Shown one piece after another: positions 9,828 to 19,457 of a stretch of DNA of 64,000 bases (position 1 is the stretch's first letter; each line of letters starts with the position of its first letter). The notes below the pieces were generated by a model, which made no database searches, was not told where the DNA came from, and saw only the letters and a program-made list of their open reading frames with translations. The stretch lies in assembly GCF_030547685.1 (NCBI RefSeq), contig NZ_JAUOQM010000047.1, positions 62,001 through 126,000 of the forward strand, read 5' to 3'. Position numbers and translations under genes: made by a program. Source of the stretch: Gilvimarinus sp. 2_MG-2023. Its GTDB lineage: Bacteria > Pseudomonadota > Gammaproteobacteria > Pseudomonadales > Cellvibrionaceae.

Positions 9828-11435
9828 TTAAGAGCGGCGAGGCCCTCGACTTCTGCTTCGCCCTGGGCCGCGGCGATTATTTTGCCCCTGGCTACGGTAC
9901 TCTTTTTTCTCTGCCGGTGCCATCGGAGGGGTCTCTAACAGCAACTCTTGAGGCGGTTGTTCACACCTAAGCTCACTACCCAACAAATCTTGGATAGGCA
10001 TTAAGCGAAAAGCGTCGTCCTCACAGGCAAAGCTGATGGAGGTACCGGTTTTACCCGCGCGACCGGTACGACCGATTCGGTGTACGTAATCTTCAGGTTC
10101 TTCAGGTAACGTAAAATTCACCACATGACTAATGCCATCAATATGAATACCCCGGCCGGCCACATCGGTTGCCACCAATACTTTCAAGCTGCCATCTTTA
10201 AAGGCATTCAAGGTAGAAACACGTTTATTTTGAGCGATTTCACCGGACAGCAAGCCTACCTTAATTCCGTGGCGGCGCAACTGATCTTGTAACTTACGAC
10301 ACTCGTCGCGGCGATTGGCAAAAACAATCATGCTTTCGACTTCCGCGTCTTGAATCAGGTTATAAAGCAAAGTGTACTTTTCATCGGTAGAGGCGAGATA
10401 CACGTGCTGGGAAACCGTATCGGTGGCAACGCTTTCGGGCTCGATCTCAATAGTAATCGGATTTTCAGTCCACTGATCAACCAAACGATGTACTTCATCG
10501 GTAAAGGTAGCCGAGAAAAATAAGGTTTGGCGGTCTTCGCGACGCGGCGTTTGCCGCACAATTTGTCGAACTTGTGGAATAAAGCCCATATCCAACATAC
10601 GGTCGGCTTCATCAATGACCATAATCTCAAGCTGGTCGAGATACACATCTTTATTACGACAAAAATCGAGCAAGCGGCCCGGGGTAGCCACCAAGATATC
10701 CACCAAGGTATTGTGCAGACGATTTTGCTGTTTGGTGTAATCCATTCCACCGACTAAGGTATGAATTTGCAAATCAGTGTGTTTGCACAAGCCTTTTGCG
10801 TCATCGGCAATTTGCATTACCAGCTCGCGAGTTGGGGCAATAATCAGGGCGCGGGCTTCACCGGCATAGCGCTCGTCGTCGAGACCGTGCTTGAGCAAAT
10901 CATCAATAATGGCAGTGAGGAAGGCAGCCGTTTTACCCGTACCAGTCTGCGCTTTACCGACCACATCTTTGCCCTGCAACGCGTGTGGCAAGGATTGGGC
11001 CTGAATGGGGGAGCAGTACTCAAACCCCTCATCGGCAATGGCGTGCATCAACCCAGTTTCCAGGTTTAAATCGTGAAAGCGGGTTTTACCTTCCATTTCC
11101 GGCACCGGAAACTGCGAAATATCCCAAGGTTTTGCGGGAGAGGTGTTTTGCTTGGGCTTTGGTTTGGGCTTCGATTTACGCTGCGATGGCTTCTGATCGG
11201 ACTTGCCCTGTGTCTTGGGTTTGGAGTCACCATCGCCTCTGGGTTTCGACTTGTCAGCGGACTGTTTATCAGGCGAATGGCCGGCTTGAGGGGCAGCTGG
11301 CTTACGGCGCTTGTTGCCCCCTTGCTTATTGGGGCGCTGAGTATCGCCACGGCTACCGGAGTTTTCTTTGGTTTCGGTTTTAGCCGCTGGAGCCTTTTCG
11401 CTACCGACAACCTTCCTGAACAGCTTTGAGATCAA
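9828..11435 (-). CDS. rhlB: DEAD-box ATP-dependent RNA helicase, RhlB type
   Basis: An RNA-unwinding helicase; in gammaproteobacteria RhlB works with RNase E in the degradosome. The helicase core carries AQTGTGKT (motif I), PTRELVMQ (Ia), the [12 protein letters not shown] block (II), SAT (III) and [11 protein letters not shown] (VI). Before the core lies a roughly 110-residue low-complexity extension rich in Lys, Pro, Ser and Gln, and the C-terminus is an Arg/Gly/Ser-rich tail; both suit RNA contact. No ATG fits well. I chose TTG at 11435 (product starts [11 protein letters not shown], like the amphipathic start of Pseudomonas RhlB), with GGGTG 7 nt upstream. An in-frame ATG at 11663 would add about 76 unconvincing residues. 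Confidence 0.85.
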   Translation of the reverse strand: MISKLFRKVVGSEKAPAAKTETKENSGSRGDTQRPNKQGGNKRRKPAAPQAGHSPDKQSADKSKPRGDGDSKPKTQGKSDQKPSQRKSKPKPKPKQNTSPAKPWDISQFPVPEMEGKTRFHDLNLETGLMHAIADEGFEYCSPIQAQSLPHALQGKDVVGKAQTGTGKTAAFLTAIIDDLLKHGLDDERYAGEARALIIAPTRELVMQIADDAKGLCKHTDLQIHTLVGGMDYTKQQNRLHNTLVDILVATPGRLLDFCRNKDVYLDQLEIMVIDEADRMLDMGFIPQVRQIVRQTPRREDRQTLFFSATFTDEVHRLVDQWTENPITIEIEPESVATDTVSQHVYLASTDEKYTLLYNLIQDAEVESMIVFANRRDECRKLQDQLRRHGIKVGLLSGEIAQNKRVSTLNAFKDGSLKVLVATDVAGRGIHIDGISHVVNFTLPEEPEDYVHRIGRTGRAGKTGTSISFACEDDAFRLMPIQDLLGSELRCEQPPQELLLETPPMAPAEKKEYRSQGQNNRRGPGRSRSRGPRRS

Positions 11436-11666
11436 AATCGTACACCCGTTGATTAAAATGTGCGCGGAGTATACACGATTGCTCTGGTTGAGTCTCCGCT
11501 CATCGCGACTGGCCACGGGCCTTCTGGCATAAATTGGATAGTTTTCGTAACAACCGAATGGGCCGCCCCTAATACTACCCTTTATCTCGCAATACGCTAC
11601 ATTGGGACTGCCGAGCAACCAGTTACTCGGCACATACCAACTTCTAGGCTCACCTTGCTCCAATCA

Positions 11667-12926
11667 TTAAGCAGGCTGTGCAATCGGTGACGAAGAGCCC
11701 TGAAAGCGCAGGCTGTATTTAGGGCGCTGCGCTTCGCGAATTAATAAGCGGCTGTTGGTGGCCGACGTCGGGTAGTGGCTAAGTCCCACCATAAAAGTAC
11801 CAAAGTCGGTAACCTTGCGCGAGCCCTGCAGCGCGATCTTTAAGCGCTGAGCGACTTTAGCCTCCTGGGATTTGTCAATTTCTGGCATAAGGGCAATAAA
11901 GCTACTGGCAGTTAACCGCCCTACCATTTTCGCATTTTGCCATTCTGTAACCAATAAAGACGACAGTTCACGTAAAAAGGCATCGGTAGCTGTATCGCCC
12001 AAATCCGCAGCTCGCTCTCTGAAATCGGAAATATCAACACATATCACAGAAAAAGCTCGCTGCTTTTCACTTCCAGCCAATAAGCCCATCAGCTTACGTT
12101 CGATATCACTACGATTACCTAACCCCGTTACCGGATCATGAAATGCATCGAGGTGAACTTGTTTCGCCTGCTTAATATCATGCTGGCGCTCACGTTCCGC
12201 TTGGCGGAAATCCTGATAAGCAATCACCAGAGCCAACAACAAAAACCCACCAGCCACAATAGCCGTCGGGATACCCATCCAGTCACCACTCAGGCGATTA
12301 TCGGCCGCCATGGCACCATCCATCGGGTAAGTAGCCGCCGCCATACCGGTGTAGTGCATCCCACATATTGCCGCACCCATCACCAAAGCTGCCACCGCTT
12401 TAACCACTAGCGCGTAACGGGCTGGCACAACCCTTACCTGCCTGCAGATCACCAAAGCCGCACCCGAAGCAACCACCGCAATCAGCACCGAAATTGCCAC
12501 GATCACAGTGTCATATACAATGGCGGGCTCCATGCGCATGGCGAACATACCGCCGTAGTGCATAGCCGAAATACCCGCGCCCATAATAACCGCGCTGGCG
12601 GCAATGCCACGCTTGGCAATTTTCACACGAGTAATGACTAACAGTGCCAGCGCTGAGGCCGCCACCGCAGGCAACCATGAAACAATGGTCAAGGGTAAGC
12701 TGAAACTCATAGTCATATTGCCGGGCATGGTGTAGGCGCTCATACCGACAAAGTGCATTGACCAAATGCCGGTCCCTAAACAAACAGCACCGGTGCCTAG
12801 CCAAAACTTGCGGGCACTGCCCTGCAACGTGAACAGCCGTGTGCCAAAGTAAATGGCTGTATAAGCGGCGATGACCGCCACGCAGTATGAAGCGAATACA
12901 AGCGTCAGGTTGTAACTACCTGTCAT
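11667..12926 (-). CDS. MHYT-domain membrane protein with degenerate GGDEF domain
   Basis: A 419-residue inner-membrane protein. Residues 1-230 form the seven-helix MHYT sensor domain, with its diagnostic repeats: WSMHFVGMSAYTMPG, SAMHYGGMFAMRM and CGMHYTGMAAATYP. Those His/Met residues are proposed in this family to bind a metal, sensing oxygen, CO or NO. Residues about 255-410 are a GGDEF fold (DPVTGLGNRSDIERKL opening). The catalytic GGDEF loop, however, is replaced by GRLTASSFIAL, so diguanylate cyclase activity is not expected. It may instead bind nucleotide or signal by contact. It is alone on its strand between rhlB and an empty stretch. Confidence 0.88.
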   Translation of the reverse strand: MTGSYNLTLVFASYCVAVIAAYTAIYFGTRLFTLQGSARKFWLGTGAVCLGTGIWSMHFVGMSAYTMPGNMTMSFSLPLTIVSWLPAVAASALALLVITRVKIAKRGIAASAVIMGAGISAMHYGGMFAMRMEPAIVYDTVIVAISVLIAVVASGAALVICRQVRVVPARYALVVKAVAALVMGAAICGMHYTGMAAATYPMDGAMAADNRLSGDWMGIPTAIVAGGFLLLALVIAYQDFRQAERERQHDIKQAKQVHLDAFHDPVTGLGNRSDIERKLMGLLAGSEKQRAFSVICVDISDFRERAADLGDTATDAFLRELSSLLVTEWQNAKMVGRLTASSFIALMPEIDKSQEAKVAQRLKIALQGSRKVTDFGTFMVGLSHYPTSATNSRLLIREAQRPKYSLRFQGSSSPIAQPA

Positions 12927-13796
12927 GCGGACTTACCTCTGATGTTTTTGAACTGTGGCGGATTTTACGTCGCCAAAATCAACATGGATGCATCAGCCAG
13001 ATAAATATATGTAAATATATGTTTACATATGTAATCTAATATTATGACCAACAATCCCATGGAGCTCACCCTTTAGAGTTTCTTATATAGTCGAATGAAG
13101 AAATTCAGGGCTCGAGACGAGCTTTGCTTTTTTAAATAATCCCCCGTCTGAATTGTTAGCGGTAACAATTCAGGCGCAGAAGGCGAATATCTAGATAAGA
13201 TCAGCGGAGGCACTGCAATTGACAAATTTGAAACCGGCGGTGACTACTAGTATGAGTTGCTCATTGACGATTACTCCACCCTAGAGCCTCTGTAAATTAT
13301 GACATTGCGCAAAAGCAACTAGGCATCTTGAGCCTGTCGATTTTCGACTTGCTGAACAAAGATTATTCACCCACATCCTCACAGGTGAATCAAAAAAGGC
13401 TCGTAAATCCGTTGCCACTTCTTATAAAGCCTAGGGTTGTGCGGCTAACCTGAAATAGAGTATTGACTATGAATGCTCCGTGTTTGGTATCAATTGCATA
13501 AAGTATTGAGGCTTGTGATTGCAGCCCTTTATTATTGGTATGCCTAAGAGGGGGAATTCTGCCCCTTAAAAAGCCTATGATTGCGCTTAATTTTGACAGC
13601 TCGATTGAAGAGCTTATGAAGTCGCAACTATTGCGAACAATCTACAAAACTTTGAACAGCGTCATCACTGGATAATTCTTTATTACATTAAAAACCCCAA
13701 CTCAGTGGCGTGTTAGAGAGCGCCGTAAGGCTAAGCATGAAAGCCAGATAAATGACTCAAAGACTGTTAGCGCGAATAATCATAATACCTTGAGGC
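12927..13796. other. Gene-poor stretch with decayed reading frames
   Basis: No intact gene is visible in this roughly 870 bp. Several stretches look formerly coding because they stay open except for single stops. On the plus strand 13149-13294 reads as a continuous peptide (SGGTAIDKFETGGDY, one TAG, then YELLIDDYSTLEPL). A second stretch near 13325-13460 reads LAEQRLFTHILTGESKKARK. AT-rich DNA at 13000-13040 contains several ATATGTA copies. I read the region as a graveyard of one or more pseudogenes whose family I cannot name. The 26-bp palindrome is listed separately. Confidence 0.45.
13148..13173. repeat. 26-bp palindrome with perfect 11-bp arms, lac-operator-like
   Basis: The arms CTGAATTGTTA and TAACAATTCAG surround GCGG. 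The centre TGTTAGCGGTAACA resembles the operator class of LacI-family repressors (compare lacO, AATTGTGAGCGGATAACAATT in essence). No sugar gene is next to it. Either it is an orphan operator left by a lost operon or a stem-loop. Confidence 0.6.
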
Positions 13797-13821
13797 AAAA
13801 AAAAGGGAGGCAATGCCTCCC
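13797..13821 (-). terminator. Rho-independent terminator downstream of fmdB
   Basis: A perfect stem, GGGAGGCA / TGCCTCCC, is followed on the minus strand by a run of seven or more T. It closes the amiF-fmdA-fmdB transcription unit about 45 bp past the fmdB stop. Confidence 0.88.
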
Positions 13822-13864
13822 GAAACTCAAACAAACGAACAGAGATTAAACTTGAATAAAGACG

Positions 13865-14236
13865 TCAGTGGCTAATCATCCAAGGCCGGGCTGACGGAAA
13901 CACCTTGCTACCATCCGGCATGTAAACGGCCTTGGAACCGCGAATGGGCGCATCCGAGCCACAGCCACAACCACTGCCATGTTCATGCTTATGCCTAGCG
14001 CGTTTTTCAGCGCGGGACTCGGGCGTTGAAAACGCTGGAGCATCCCTTGATTGCTCATTGCGCTCGTGGGCTTTTTTGTTACTCGGAGCCATTTTAAACA
14101 GCTCCGGTGACATCATAATCACCCTAGCCGAAGCCTCACCACACACAGGGCAATTAGAGGGCTCAGAGCTTTTCTCCATAGTAGCTAAGCCGCTAAACAC
14201 GCCATGCTCTTGGCAACGATAATCATAAACAGGCAT
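13865..14236 (-). CDS. fmdB: FmdB-family zinc-ribbon protein
   Basis: A 123-residue protein beginning MPVYDYRCQEHG with CPVCG about 24 residues later, the single zinc ribbon of the FmdB family. FmdB was named as a putative regulator of the formamidase gene in Methylophilus, and its real function is still unclear. The C-terminal half is unusual, with a His/Cys cluster (HKHEHGSGCGCGSD) that could bind a second metal. It follows fmdA by 3 bp, so it is co-translated with the formamidase. Confidence 0.85.
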   Translation of the reverse strand: MPVYDYRCQEHGVFSGLATMEKSSEPSNCPVCGEASARVIMMSPELFKMAPSNKKAHERNEQSRDAPAFSTPESRAEKRARHKHEHGSGCGCGSDAPIRGSKAVYMPDGSKVFPSARPWMISH

Positions 14237-14239
14237 GGG

Positions 14240-15475
14240 TTACTCCTTATCAGGCGACTTAGGAATATCCACAGCGGTGTTGTCTACCTGAATGGTAGGC
14301 CCATCAGCTGTCGGGTTGATATCAAACGCGAAAATATCATTTGGCAACCACAAGGTGGCACAAGCATTCGGTATATCCACCACACCACTAATGTGTCCCT
14401 GCACCGGCGCACAACCGAGAATGGCGTAACTCTGCGCCTTGCTGTAACCGAACTTAGTTAGGTACTCAATTGCATTCAGACAAGCCTGACGATAAGCAAC
14501 ATGAACATCCAGATAATGCTGTTCACCATATTCATCAACCGAAATGCCTTCGAAGATAATGTAGTCATCGTATTTCGGAGTCATTGGGCTTGGCTTAAAG
14601 ATCGGGTTCTTGATGCCATATTTAGACATACCCTGCTTCACTAGGCTAACACGCAGGTGAATCCAGCCAGCCATCTCAATAGCACCACAGAAGGTAATTT
14701 CGCCATCGCCTTGACTAAAGTGTAAATCGCCGACGCTCAAACCGCCGCCATCGACATACACAGGAAAATAGATCTTCGAGCCGCGTGATAAGTCTTTAAT
14801 ATCACAGTTACCGCCGTGCTCACGAGGAGGAACGGTACGCGCCCCTTCGTTGGCAGCTTCTTTAGCCTCATCAGGTGCCATGCGGCCCATGTGTGCGGTT
14901 TCAGCATAAGGTAAAGTCGCCAATGCAGGAACACGATCAGGCTCGGTCTCGTACAACCCTTTTTCCCGGGTATTCCATTCATTCAGCATATCTTTCGATG
15001 GTAGGCAGCCAATCAAACCTGGGTGGATAAGGCCTGCAAACTCAACCCCTGGGATATGACGAGACTTGGTGAACATACCATTAAAATCCCAGACCGATTT
15101 TTGTGCTTCTGGGAAATGTTCGGTTAAGAAACCACCGCCGTTTTGTTTAGAGAAAAAACCATTAAATCCCCACTGGCTTTCTTTAAAAGCGCCAATGTCA
15201 AGGATATCAACCACCAGAAGGTCACCCGGTTCAGCACCCTCTACACCCACAGGGCCAGATAAAAAGTGAACCTGGGTTAAATCAACATCGCGTACGTCGT
15301 CGGCGCTGTCATTGTTTTCAATCTGACCACCGGTCCAGTCGTAGCACTCCATAATAAAATCATCGCCAGGCTTAACCGTGGCAACCATAGGGATATCGGG
15401 GTGCCAACGATTGTGGATCATATCGTTTTCATAGGGCGTCTTACTTAAATCGATTTTTACAATGGTTTCTGTCAT
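14240..15475 (-). CDS. fmdA: Formamidase, FmdA/acetamidase family
   Basis: Hydrolyses formamide (or short amides) to ammonia and formate in the cytoplasm. The 411-residue chain belongs to the acetamidase/formamidase (FmdA_AmdA) family, a fold unrelated to nitrilases. It is recognised by the N-terminal KTPYENDMIHNRWHPDIP segment, the repeated V-GD...ECYDWTGG region, the SRHIPGVEFAGLIHPGLIGC block and GDLHFSQGDGE. The start has a good CAGGAGTTA box. It lies 157 bp downstream of the nitrilase-type amiF and 3 bp before fmdB. Having two formamidases of different ancestry in one cluster is notable. Confidence 0.93.
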   Translation of the reverse strand: MTETIVKIDLSKTPYENDMIHNRWHPDIPMVATVKPGDDFIMECYDWTGGQIENNDSADDVRDVDLTQVHFLSGPVGVEGAEPGDLLVVDILDIGAFKESQWGFNGFFSKQNGGGFLTEHFPEAQKSVWDFNGMFTKSRHIPGVEFAGLIHPGLIGCLPSKDMLNEWNTREKGLYETEPDRVPALATLPYAETAHMGRMAPDEAKEAANEGARTVPPREHGGNCDIKDLSRGSKIYFPVYVDGGGLSVGDLHFSQGDGEITFCGAIEMAGWIHLRVSLVKQGMSKYGIKNPIFKPSPMTPKYDDYIIFEGISVDEYGEQHYLDVHVAYRQACLNAIEYLTKFGYSKAQSYAILGCAPVQGHISGVVDIPNACATLWLPNDIFAFDINPTADGPTIQVDNTAVDIPKSPDKE

Positions 15476-15571
15476 GTCGGTAACTCCTGGGGAATCATCT
15501 TGAACTGTTTAATAACGACTGCAGTATCGATGAAACCAAAAGGAACGACCATTCGTTAATAGCACCACCCG

Positions 15572-15608
15572 CCTACGTCAAATAACGTAGGCAGGTGGTC
15601 GCCAATGC
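15572..15608. promoter_or_regulatory. Candidate shared operator (fmdA site) and/or hairpin
   Basis: TACGTCA-AA-TAACGTA at 15574-15589 matches the sites found upstream of amiF and urtA and lies about 100 bp before the fmdA start. It is also the core of a 14-bp imperfect stem (15566-15599) that could form in mRNA after amiF. Operator and hairpin readings are both possible here. Confidence 0.5.
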
Positions 15609-15632
15609 GGCACTAAATGAAAAGTCGAGCGC

Positions 15633-16640
15633 CTATTTTGGCATCGGCCCCAGCTTTACGCCGTCGGGATAGTACTTCCAACCATCGCGAACTTTAATTT
15701 TGTCATCCCAGGGCAGCTTATATTTACCTTCGGCAAGATCCTTAACCCACGTCAGATAATTGTCTTTGCTGCCGCCCGGCTGGCCTACGTAAGCCCGACA
15801 GCCAAGATTAAAGATGTTATTTTCCAGCGCCCAGTTTTCCCGAGCCTTGTCCACCAATCTCGGGAAAAGCTCCGCCGTCACAATCTCCCAGGGGTTTCTG
15901 TGACCTTGCTGCACAACATTGCCATCATAGTTGCACACCGTGCCCTCACCGAAGTAGTAGAACACACCGTCGTAACCGGCCAAGTTAACCGAGATTGTGT
16001 ACATCAGGTTTTGCCAAGCATTGGTACGGTTAGTCCAGATCCACTGATCGTTTACCTGAGTCGAGTAACCGGAAATGCGAATATAAACATTGGCACCTTT
16101 ATAAGCGGCTTCGCGAGCCAGCTCTGGGAACATACCATCGTGACAGATACAAACGGCGAGCTTGGAACCTTTAGGTCCGTCACACACTGGCATGCCGTAA
16201 TTGCCCGGCGACCATGGCTCAATCGGCACCCAAGGCTGCAGCTTGCGATAGTGCAGTGCAATTTCGCCCTCATTATTGACGATAATAGCGGTGTTATAGG
16301 GCGGCTTAGACGGATCCTCATTTTTCTCCATTAGGGAGAAAACGGCCCATACGTCATTGTCGACGCAGGCCTTACGAAATTGATCAATTTCGGGACTGTC
16401 GATGGTCAACAGCATTTCATCATAGGTCCAAATAGCCGTATTTAAACCTTGCGTGGAATATTCCGGAAATACGATCAAATCAAGATCAGGGTAACCGGCT
16501 TTTGTCGATGCCAGAGCCGTACAAATTTGATCCACCTGAACTTGAATATCTTCGGGACCTTTAATTACCGGAACGGGGTATTGAATCATTGCGGTTAAAA
16601 GCGCTTCATCCCAAGCGCTGACGCTACCTGTACTAGCCAT
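15633..16640 (-). CDS. amiF: Formamidase, nitrilase superfamily (AmiF)
   Basis: Hydrolyses formamide to formate and ammonia by thiol catalysis. The 335-residue protein aligns at the residue level with Helicobacter AmiF: the catalytic triad falls at E60 ([11 protein letters not shown]), K133 (HYRKLQPW) and C166 ([12 protein letters not shown]), the published AmiF positions. Segment CHDGMFPE, rather than CDDGNYPE, separates it from the aliphatic amidase AmiE encoded 2 kb upstream. A GGAG box precedes the ATG (CTGGAGTTTTAGTATG). It begins a second transcription unit with fmdA and fmdB, separated from amiEB by a terminator and about 570 bp. Confidence 0.94.
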   Translation of the reverse strand: MASTGSVSAWDEALLTAMIQYPVPVIKGPEDIQVQVDQICTALASTKAGYPDLDLIVFPEYSTQGLNTAIWTYDEMLLTIDSPEIDQFRKACVDNDVWAVFSLMEKNEDPSKPPYNTAIIVNNEGEIALHYRKLQPWVPIEPWSPGNYGMPVCDGPKGSKLAVCICHDGMFPELAREAAYKGANVYIRISGYSTQVNDQWIWTNRTNAWQNLMYTISVNLAGYDGVFYYFGEGTVCNYDGNVVQQGHRNPWEIVTAELFPRLVDKARENWALENNIFNLGCRAYVGQPGGSKDNYLTWVKDLAEGKYKLPWDDKIKVRDGWKYYPDGVKLGPMPK

Positions 16641-17152
16641 ACTAAAACTCCAGAATGAATGTTTAATGGGTTACCTGCAGATACAACGCCAGTATTGCAA
16701 TGTTATAACATTACGCATATTCGTTAAATGACGTAGGTTTGCAAACGCGGTGCAACTGGGAAGGGAAGCAGCAAAAGGGTAGCAACAAAGCAAAGTACGA
16801 AAGGAAATATGAGTATTAATTGGCGCTGACCATTCTTAGCGGCACTGCAAGAGCCATTACTCAGCAACATTGAATTACCTAGCACCTTAGACCAGCCGCT
16901 ACCCAATCCGTGGCCACGGCTTCGCTTTAGAAAGATTGAGAGTAAATCCAATGGAGAGTTGTTAACCCTGCGAGCTATGGTCCAAAACAGGTGAGCTTGC
17001 CGCCAGTGAGCCAAAATAGATCAGGGTATGGGCCAATACACGATCACCGTGGTGTATGGTTTCAACGACAATAAACACAATGTCGTCAAGCCACCAGCCA
17101 CGCTACTTGACGCCCTGCCCCACAATCAGCGGCGAAGCCCAATCAACACAAA
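16641..17152. other. Intergenic region between amiB and amiF
   Basis: About 510 bp without a convincing gene. It carries the candidate operator at 16720-16735 and a 12-bp palindrome CCGTGGCCACGG near 16912. A 97-codon minus-strand frame (16724-17014) has no ribosome binding site and would overlap the operator, so I do not call it. Confidence 0.5.
16720..16735. promoter_or_regulatory. Candidate shared operator (amiF site)
   Basis: TTCGTTA-AA-TGACGTA is an imperfect 16-bp palindrome 80-95 bp upstream of the amiF start. Its right half is identical to the half-site in the other two copies (fmdA at 15574, urtA at 24439). The spacing suits binding of an activator such as the LuxR-type regulator at 28064. 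Confidence 0.55.
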
Positions 17153-17183
17153 TAAAAAAGCCGGCCCCATAAAGGAAACCGGC
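17153..17183 (-). terminator. Rho-independent terminator downstream of amiB
   Basis: On the minus strand GCCGG, a 14-nt loop and CCGGC are followed by seven T. It lies about 35 bp past the amiB stop and ends the urt-ami transcript before amiF. Confidence 0.75.
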
Positions 17184-17217
17184 GAAAAACGGTAATAAAA
17201 TTTTGCTAGCTAACGCA

Positions 17218-18285
17218 TTAGCTTTGGCAGGTAAACTGCACCTTACCTTGTGCCCACACGCCATTTAAGTTGAGCAAGGAGGCCTCATTTAACTCATTAG
17301 CATGATCCACCAGAAAGCGTGCCAGGGGTACCTCAATGCTATCTCGCACCAAGCGTCGCACCGAACGGGCACCGTAGCGAGCGGTAAAGCCCATTTTAAC
17401 CAAATGGCTACACACTTCAGTGCTCAGTATCAGACTGCAGTTTTTCCGCGCCAACCTCCGATTTAGCTGATTGAGCTCCAGCATCAAGATATCGTGCGCC
17501 GCTTCGCTCGAAAGCGAGTCAAACATCATGACCCGGTCAATGCGATTGTAAAACTCGGGAGAAAAGCTTTGCGTAATCGTCTGCAATGCTCGTTGTTGCC
17601 GGCTGCGCTGCACACCGAGCGCCTTACCTAAACGCCCCATCTGCGTACCCTCCCACAGGCGCGCCCCCAGGTTAGAAGTCATTAAAATAACGCAATTGCG
17701 GAAGTTAATACTCTTGCCTGAACCGGTTAAAGTAAGATGCCCATCTTCCAATATACTGAGCAAAGCCATGCGAACCTCATCGCTAGCCTTTTCAATCTCG
17801 TCGAATAACACCACCCCGGGTCGGGCTAAATCGCCCTCAATCAGCGCTTCATCAAATAAGCTAACACCTTCTTTGCTGCCCACATAACCGGGCGGTGCAC
17901 CGGTAATAGCCGCACTGTAATGCGACTGCGACAATGTATTCATATCAATGCGACAAAGGTTATCTTCATTGCCGGTCAGAATTTGGGCCAGTAATTTCGC
18001 TGACTGCGTTTTACCTACCCCGGTCGGACCAAGCAACAACGCATTCCACAAAGGGCGTTGACTGTCAGCAATATCGACCTTGATAAACGCCAAGGCATCT
18101 AACAATTGCTCGACCACCTCTGGCTGCCCCTTTAAACGCTCATTCAACAGCGTATGGGCATGCTCCAGGTCAAAAACAAACCGACTGCGGATTGTAGCGG
18201 CCGCCTTAACCTTGGGAGTAACCGACGCTTTGTCGGCTTCTAGTTTTTTTCGATTTTGCTCGAGCACTTCGTTTATAAAAACCAC
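17218..18285 (-). CDS. amiB: AmiB, ClpB/HSP100-like AAA+ ATPase of the amidase operon
   Basis: A 355-residue single-domain AAA+ protein resembling the second ATPase domain of ClpB/ClpA. Visible parts are Walker A GPTGVGKT, pore-loop region GAPPGYVGSKEG, Walker B VVLFDEIEKA, sensor-1 VILMTSNLG, the arginine-finger segment FYNRIDRVM, and a C-terminal small domain (TARYGARSVRRLV). No Clp N-domain, middle domain or first ATPase domain is present. In Pseudomonas aeruginosa the gene after amiE is amiB, a chaperone-like ATPase of similar size, and the same order here supports this name. The molecular role (amidase assembly or activation) is not established. Confidence 0.85.
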   Translation of the reverse strand: MVFINEVLEQNRKKLEADKASVTPKVKAAATIRSRFVFDLEHAHTLLNERLKGQPEVVEQLLDALAFIKVDIADSQRPLWNALLLGPTGVGKTQSAKLLAQILTGNEDNLCRIDMNTLSQSHYSAAITGAPPGYVGSKEGVSLFDEALIEGDLARPGVVLFDEIEKASDEVRMALLSILEDGHLTLTGSGKSINFRNCVILMTSNLGARLWEGTQMGRLGKALGVQRSRQQRALQTITQSFSPEFYNRIDRVMMFDSLSSEAAHDILMLELNQLNRRLARKNCSLILSTEVCSHLVKMGFTARYGARSVRRLVRDSIEVPLARFLVDHANELNEASLLNLNGVWAQGKVQFTCQS

Positions 18286-18395
18286 GTTCTATCCACACTC
18301 TGTTCGCCCTGCAATCGCCGCGGCACCAGCCATGGCCCGCCATTATGGCGAACCACAACTAAGGTGCTGAGCCTAAATCACTGCTGACTTAACTT

Positions 18396-19439
18396 TTAGT
18401 CAACTGTTTTCGACTTCTCCTCCACGGGTAAGTCAGCGACAGGACAGTCGGCGACACCTACAGTGGAGCGGGTAAACGCTTCGACTGAATCACGAGTTTT
18501 TTCCGCATCCATAACCCAAGAACGATAAAATTCAAAAGGACAATCAGCAATACCTTTATCACCATCACCAGAAGCATGAACACCGTTATATCCGCGATGT
18601 AATAGTTTGAACAAATGGTTTTGAGATTGATCATTTTTTCGAGCATCACGGATTTGGGATACAGATAACTGAGCGTACTGAATGCCCATATCTTCCTCAC
18701 CACACTCGCCTAAGGTTCGGCCATCAAATCCGATAATCGCAGAGTGTCCAAAATACGAATAAACCCCATCAAAACCGCTGGCATTGGCCACTGCCACATA
18801 GCAATTATTAGCCCACGCCATAGACTTGGACATCATTACTTGCTGCTCTTTAGCCGGGTACATATAGCCCTGACAGCGAACGATGAGCTCAGCACCGCGC
18901 ATTGCGCAGTCGCGCCAAATCTCAGGATAGTTGCCGTCATCACAAATAATCAGGCTAATTTTCATACCCTTAGGGCCTTCGGTGACATAAGTTCGATCAC
19001 CAGGATACCAACCTTCAATTGGGCACCAAGGAATACACTTGCGGTATTTTTGAACAATTTCACCTTTGTTGTTAATGAGAATTAAGGTGTTGTAAGGTGA
19101 TTTATTGGGGTGCTCTTCATGTTGTTCACCTGTAAGTGAAAACACTCCCCACGTATTTGCCTCACGACAAGCTGCAGAGAATATTTCTGTTTCCGCACCA
19201 GGAATAGTCGCCGCAGTGGCCATCATCTCGTCAGTGTCATACATAATACCCATGGTGCTGTATTCAGGGAAAACCACCAAATCCATACCAGGCAACCCTT
19301 TTTTCATACCGATAATCATATCGGCGATTTTACGGGCATTTTCCAGCACCTCGGCTTTAGTGTGCAGCCTAGGCATTTTGTAATTCACGACAGCCACTCC
19401 AACCGTATCTGGGGAGCTCGATATATCACCGTGACGCAT
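18396..19439 (-). CDS. amiE: Aliphatic amidase
   Basis: Hydrolyses short aliphatic amides (acetamide, propionamide) to the acid and ammonia. The 347-residue chain is close to Pseudomonas AmiE along its whole length, starting MRHGDISSS. The catalytic Glu-Lys-Cys triad is at E59 (VVFPEYS), K134 (KYRKCIPW) and C166 ([11 protein letters not shown]), matching the Pseudomonas numbering. It follows urtE by about 18 bp and precedes amiB, so importer and amidase are probably one transcript. The C-terminal tail is rich in Lys/Glu and differs from Pseudomonas, as expected for a variable end. Confidence 0.97.
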   Translation of the reverse strand: MRHGDISSSPDTVGVAVVNYKMPRLHTKAEVLENARKIADMIIGMKKGLPGMDLVVFPEYSTMGIMYDTDEMMATAATIPGAETEIFSAACREANTWGVFSLTGEQHEEHPNKSPYNTLILINNKGEIVQKYRKCIPWCPIEGWYPGDRTYVTEGPKGMKISLIICDDGNYPEIWRDCAMRGAELIVRCQGYMYPAKEQQVMMSKSMAWANNCYVAVANASGFDGVYSYFGHSAIIGFDGRTLGECGEEDMGIQYAQLSVSQIRDARKNDQSQNHLFKLLHRGYNGVHASGDGDKGIADCPFEFYRSWVMDAEKTRDSVEAFTRSTVGVADCPVADLPVEEKSKTVD

Positions 19440-19457
19440 ATTTAACCTCTCGAAATT

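Noticed and set aside
11436-11663. 76-residue N-terminal extension of RhlB from an ATG at 11663
   Set aside because: The added sequence is not like any RhlB N-terminus and has cysteine/proline-rich random character; a TTG start at 11435 gives the expected beginning.
16724-17014. 97-codon minus-strand frame with a hydrophobic stretch
   Set aside because: No ribosome binding site, no recognisable family, and it overlaps the amiF control region.
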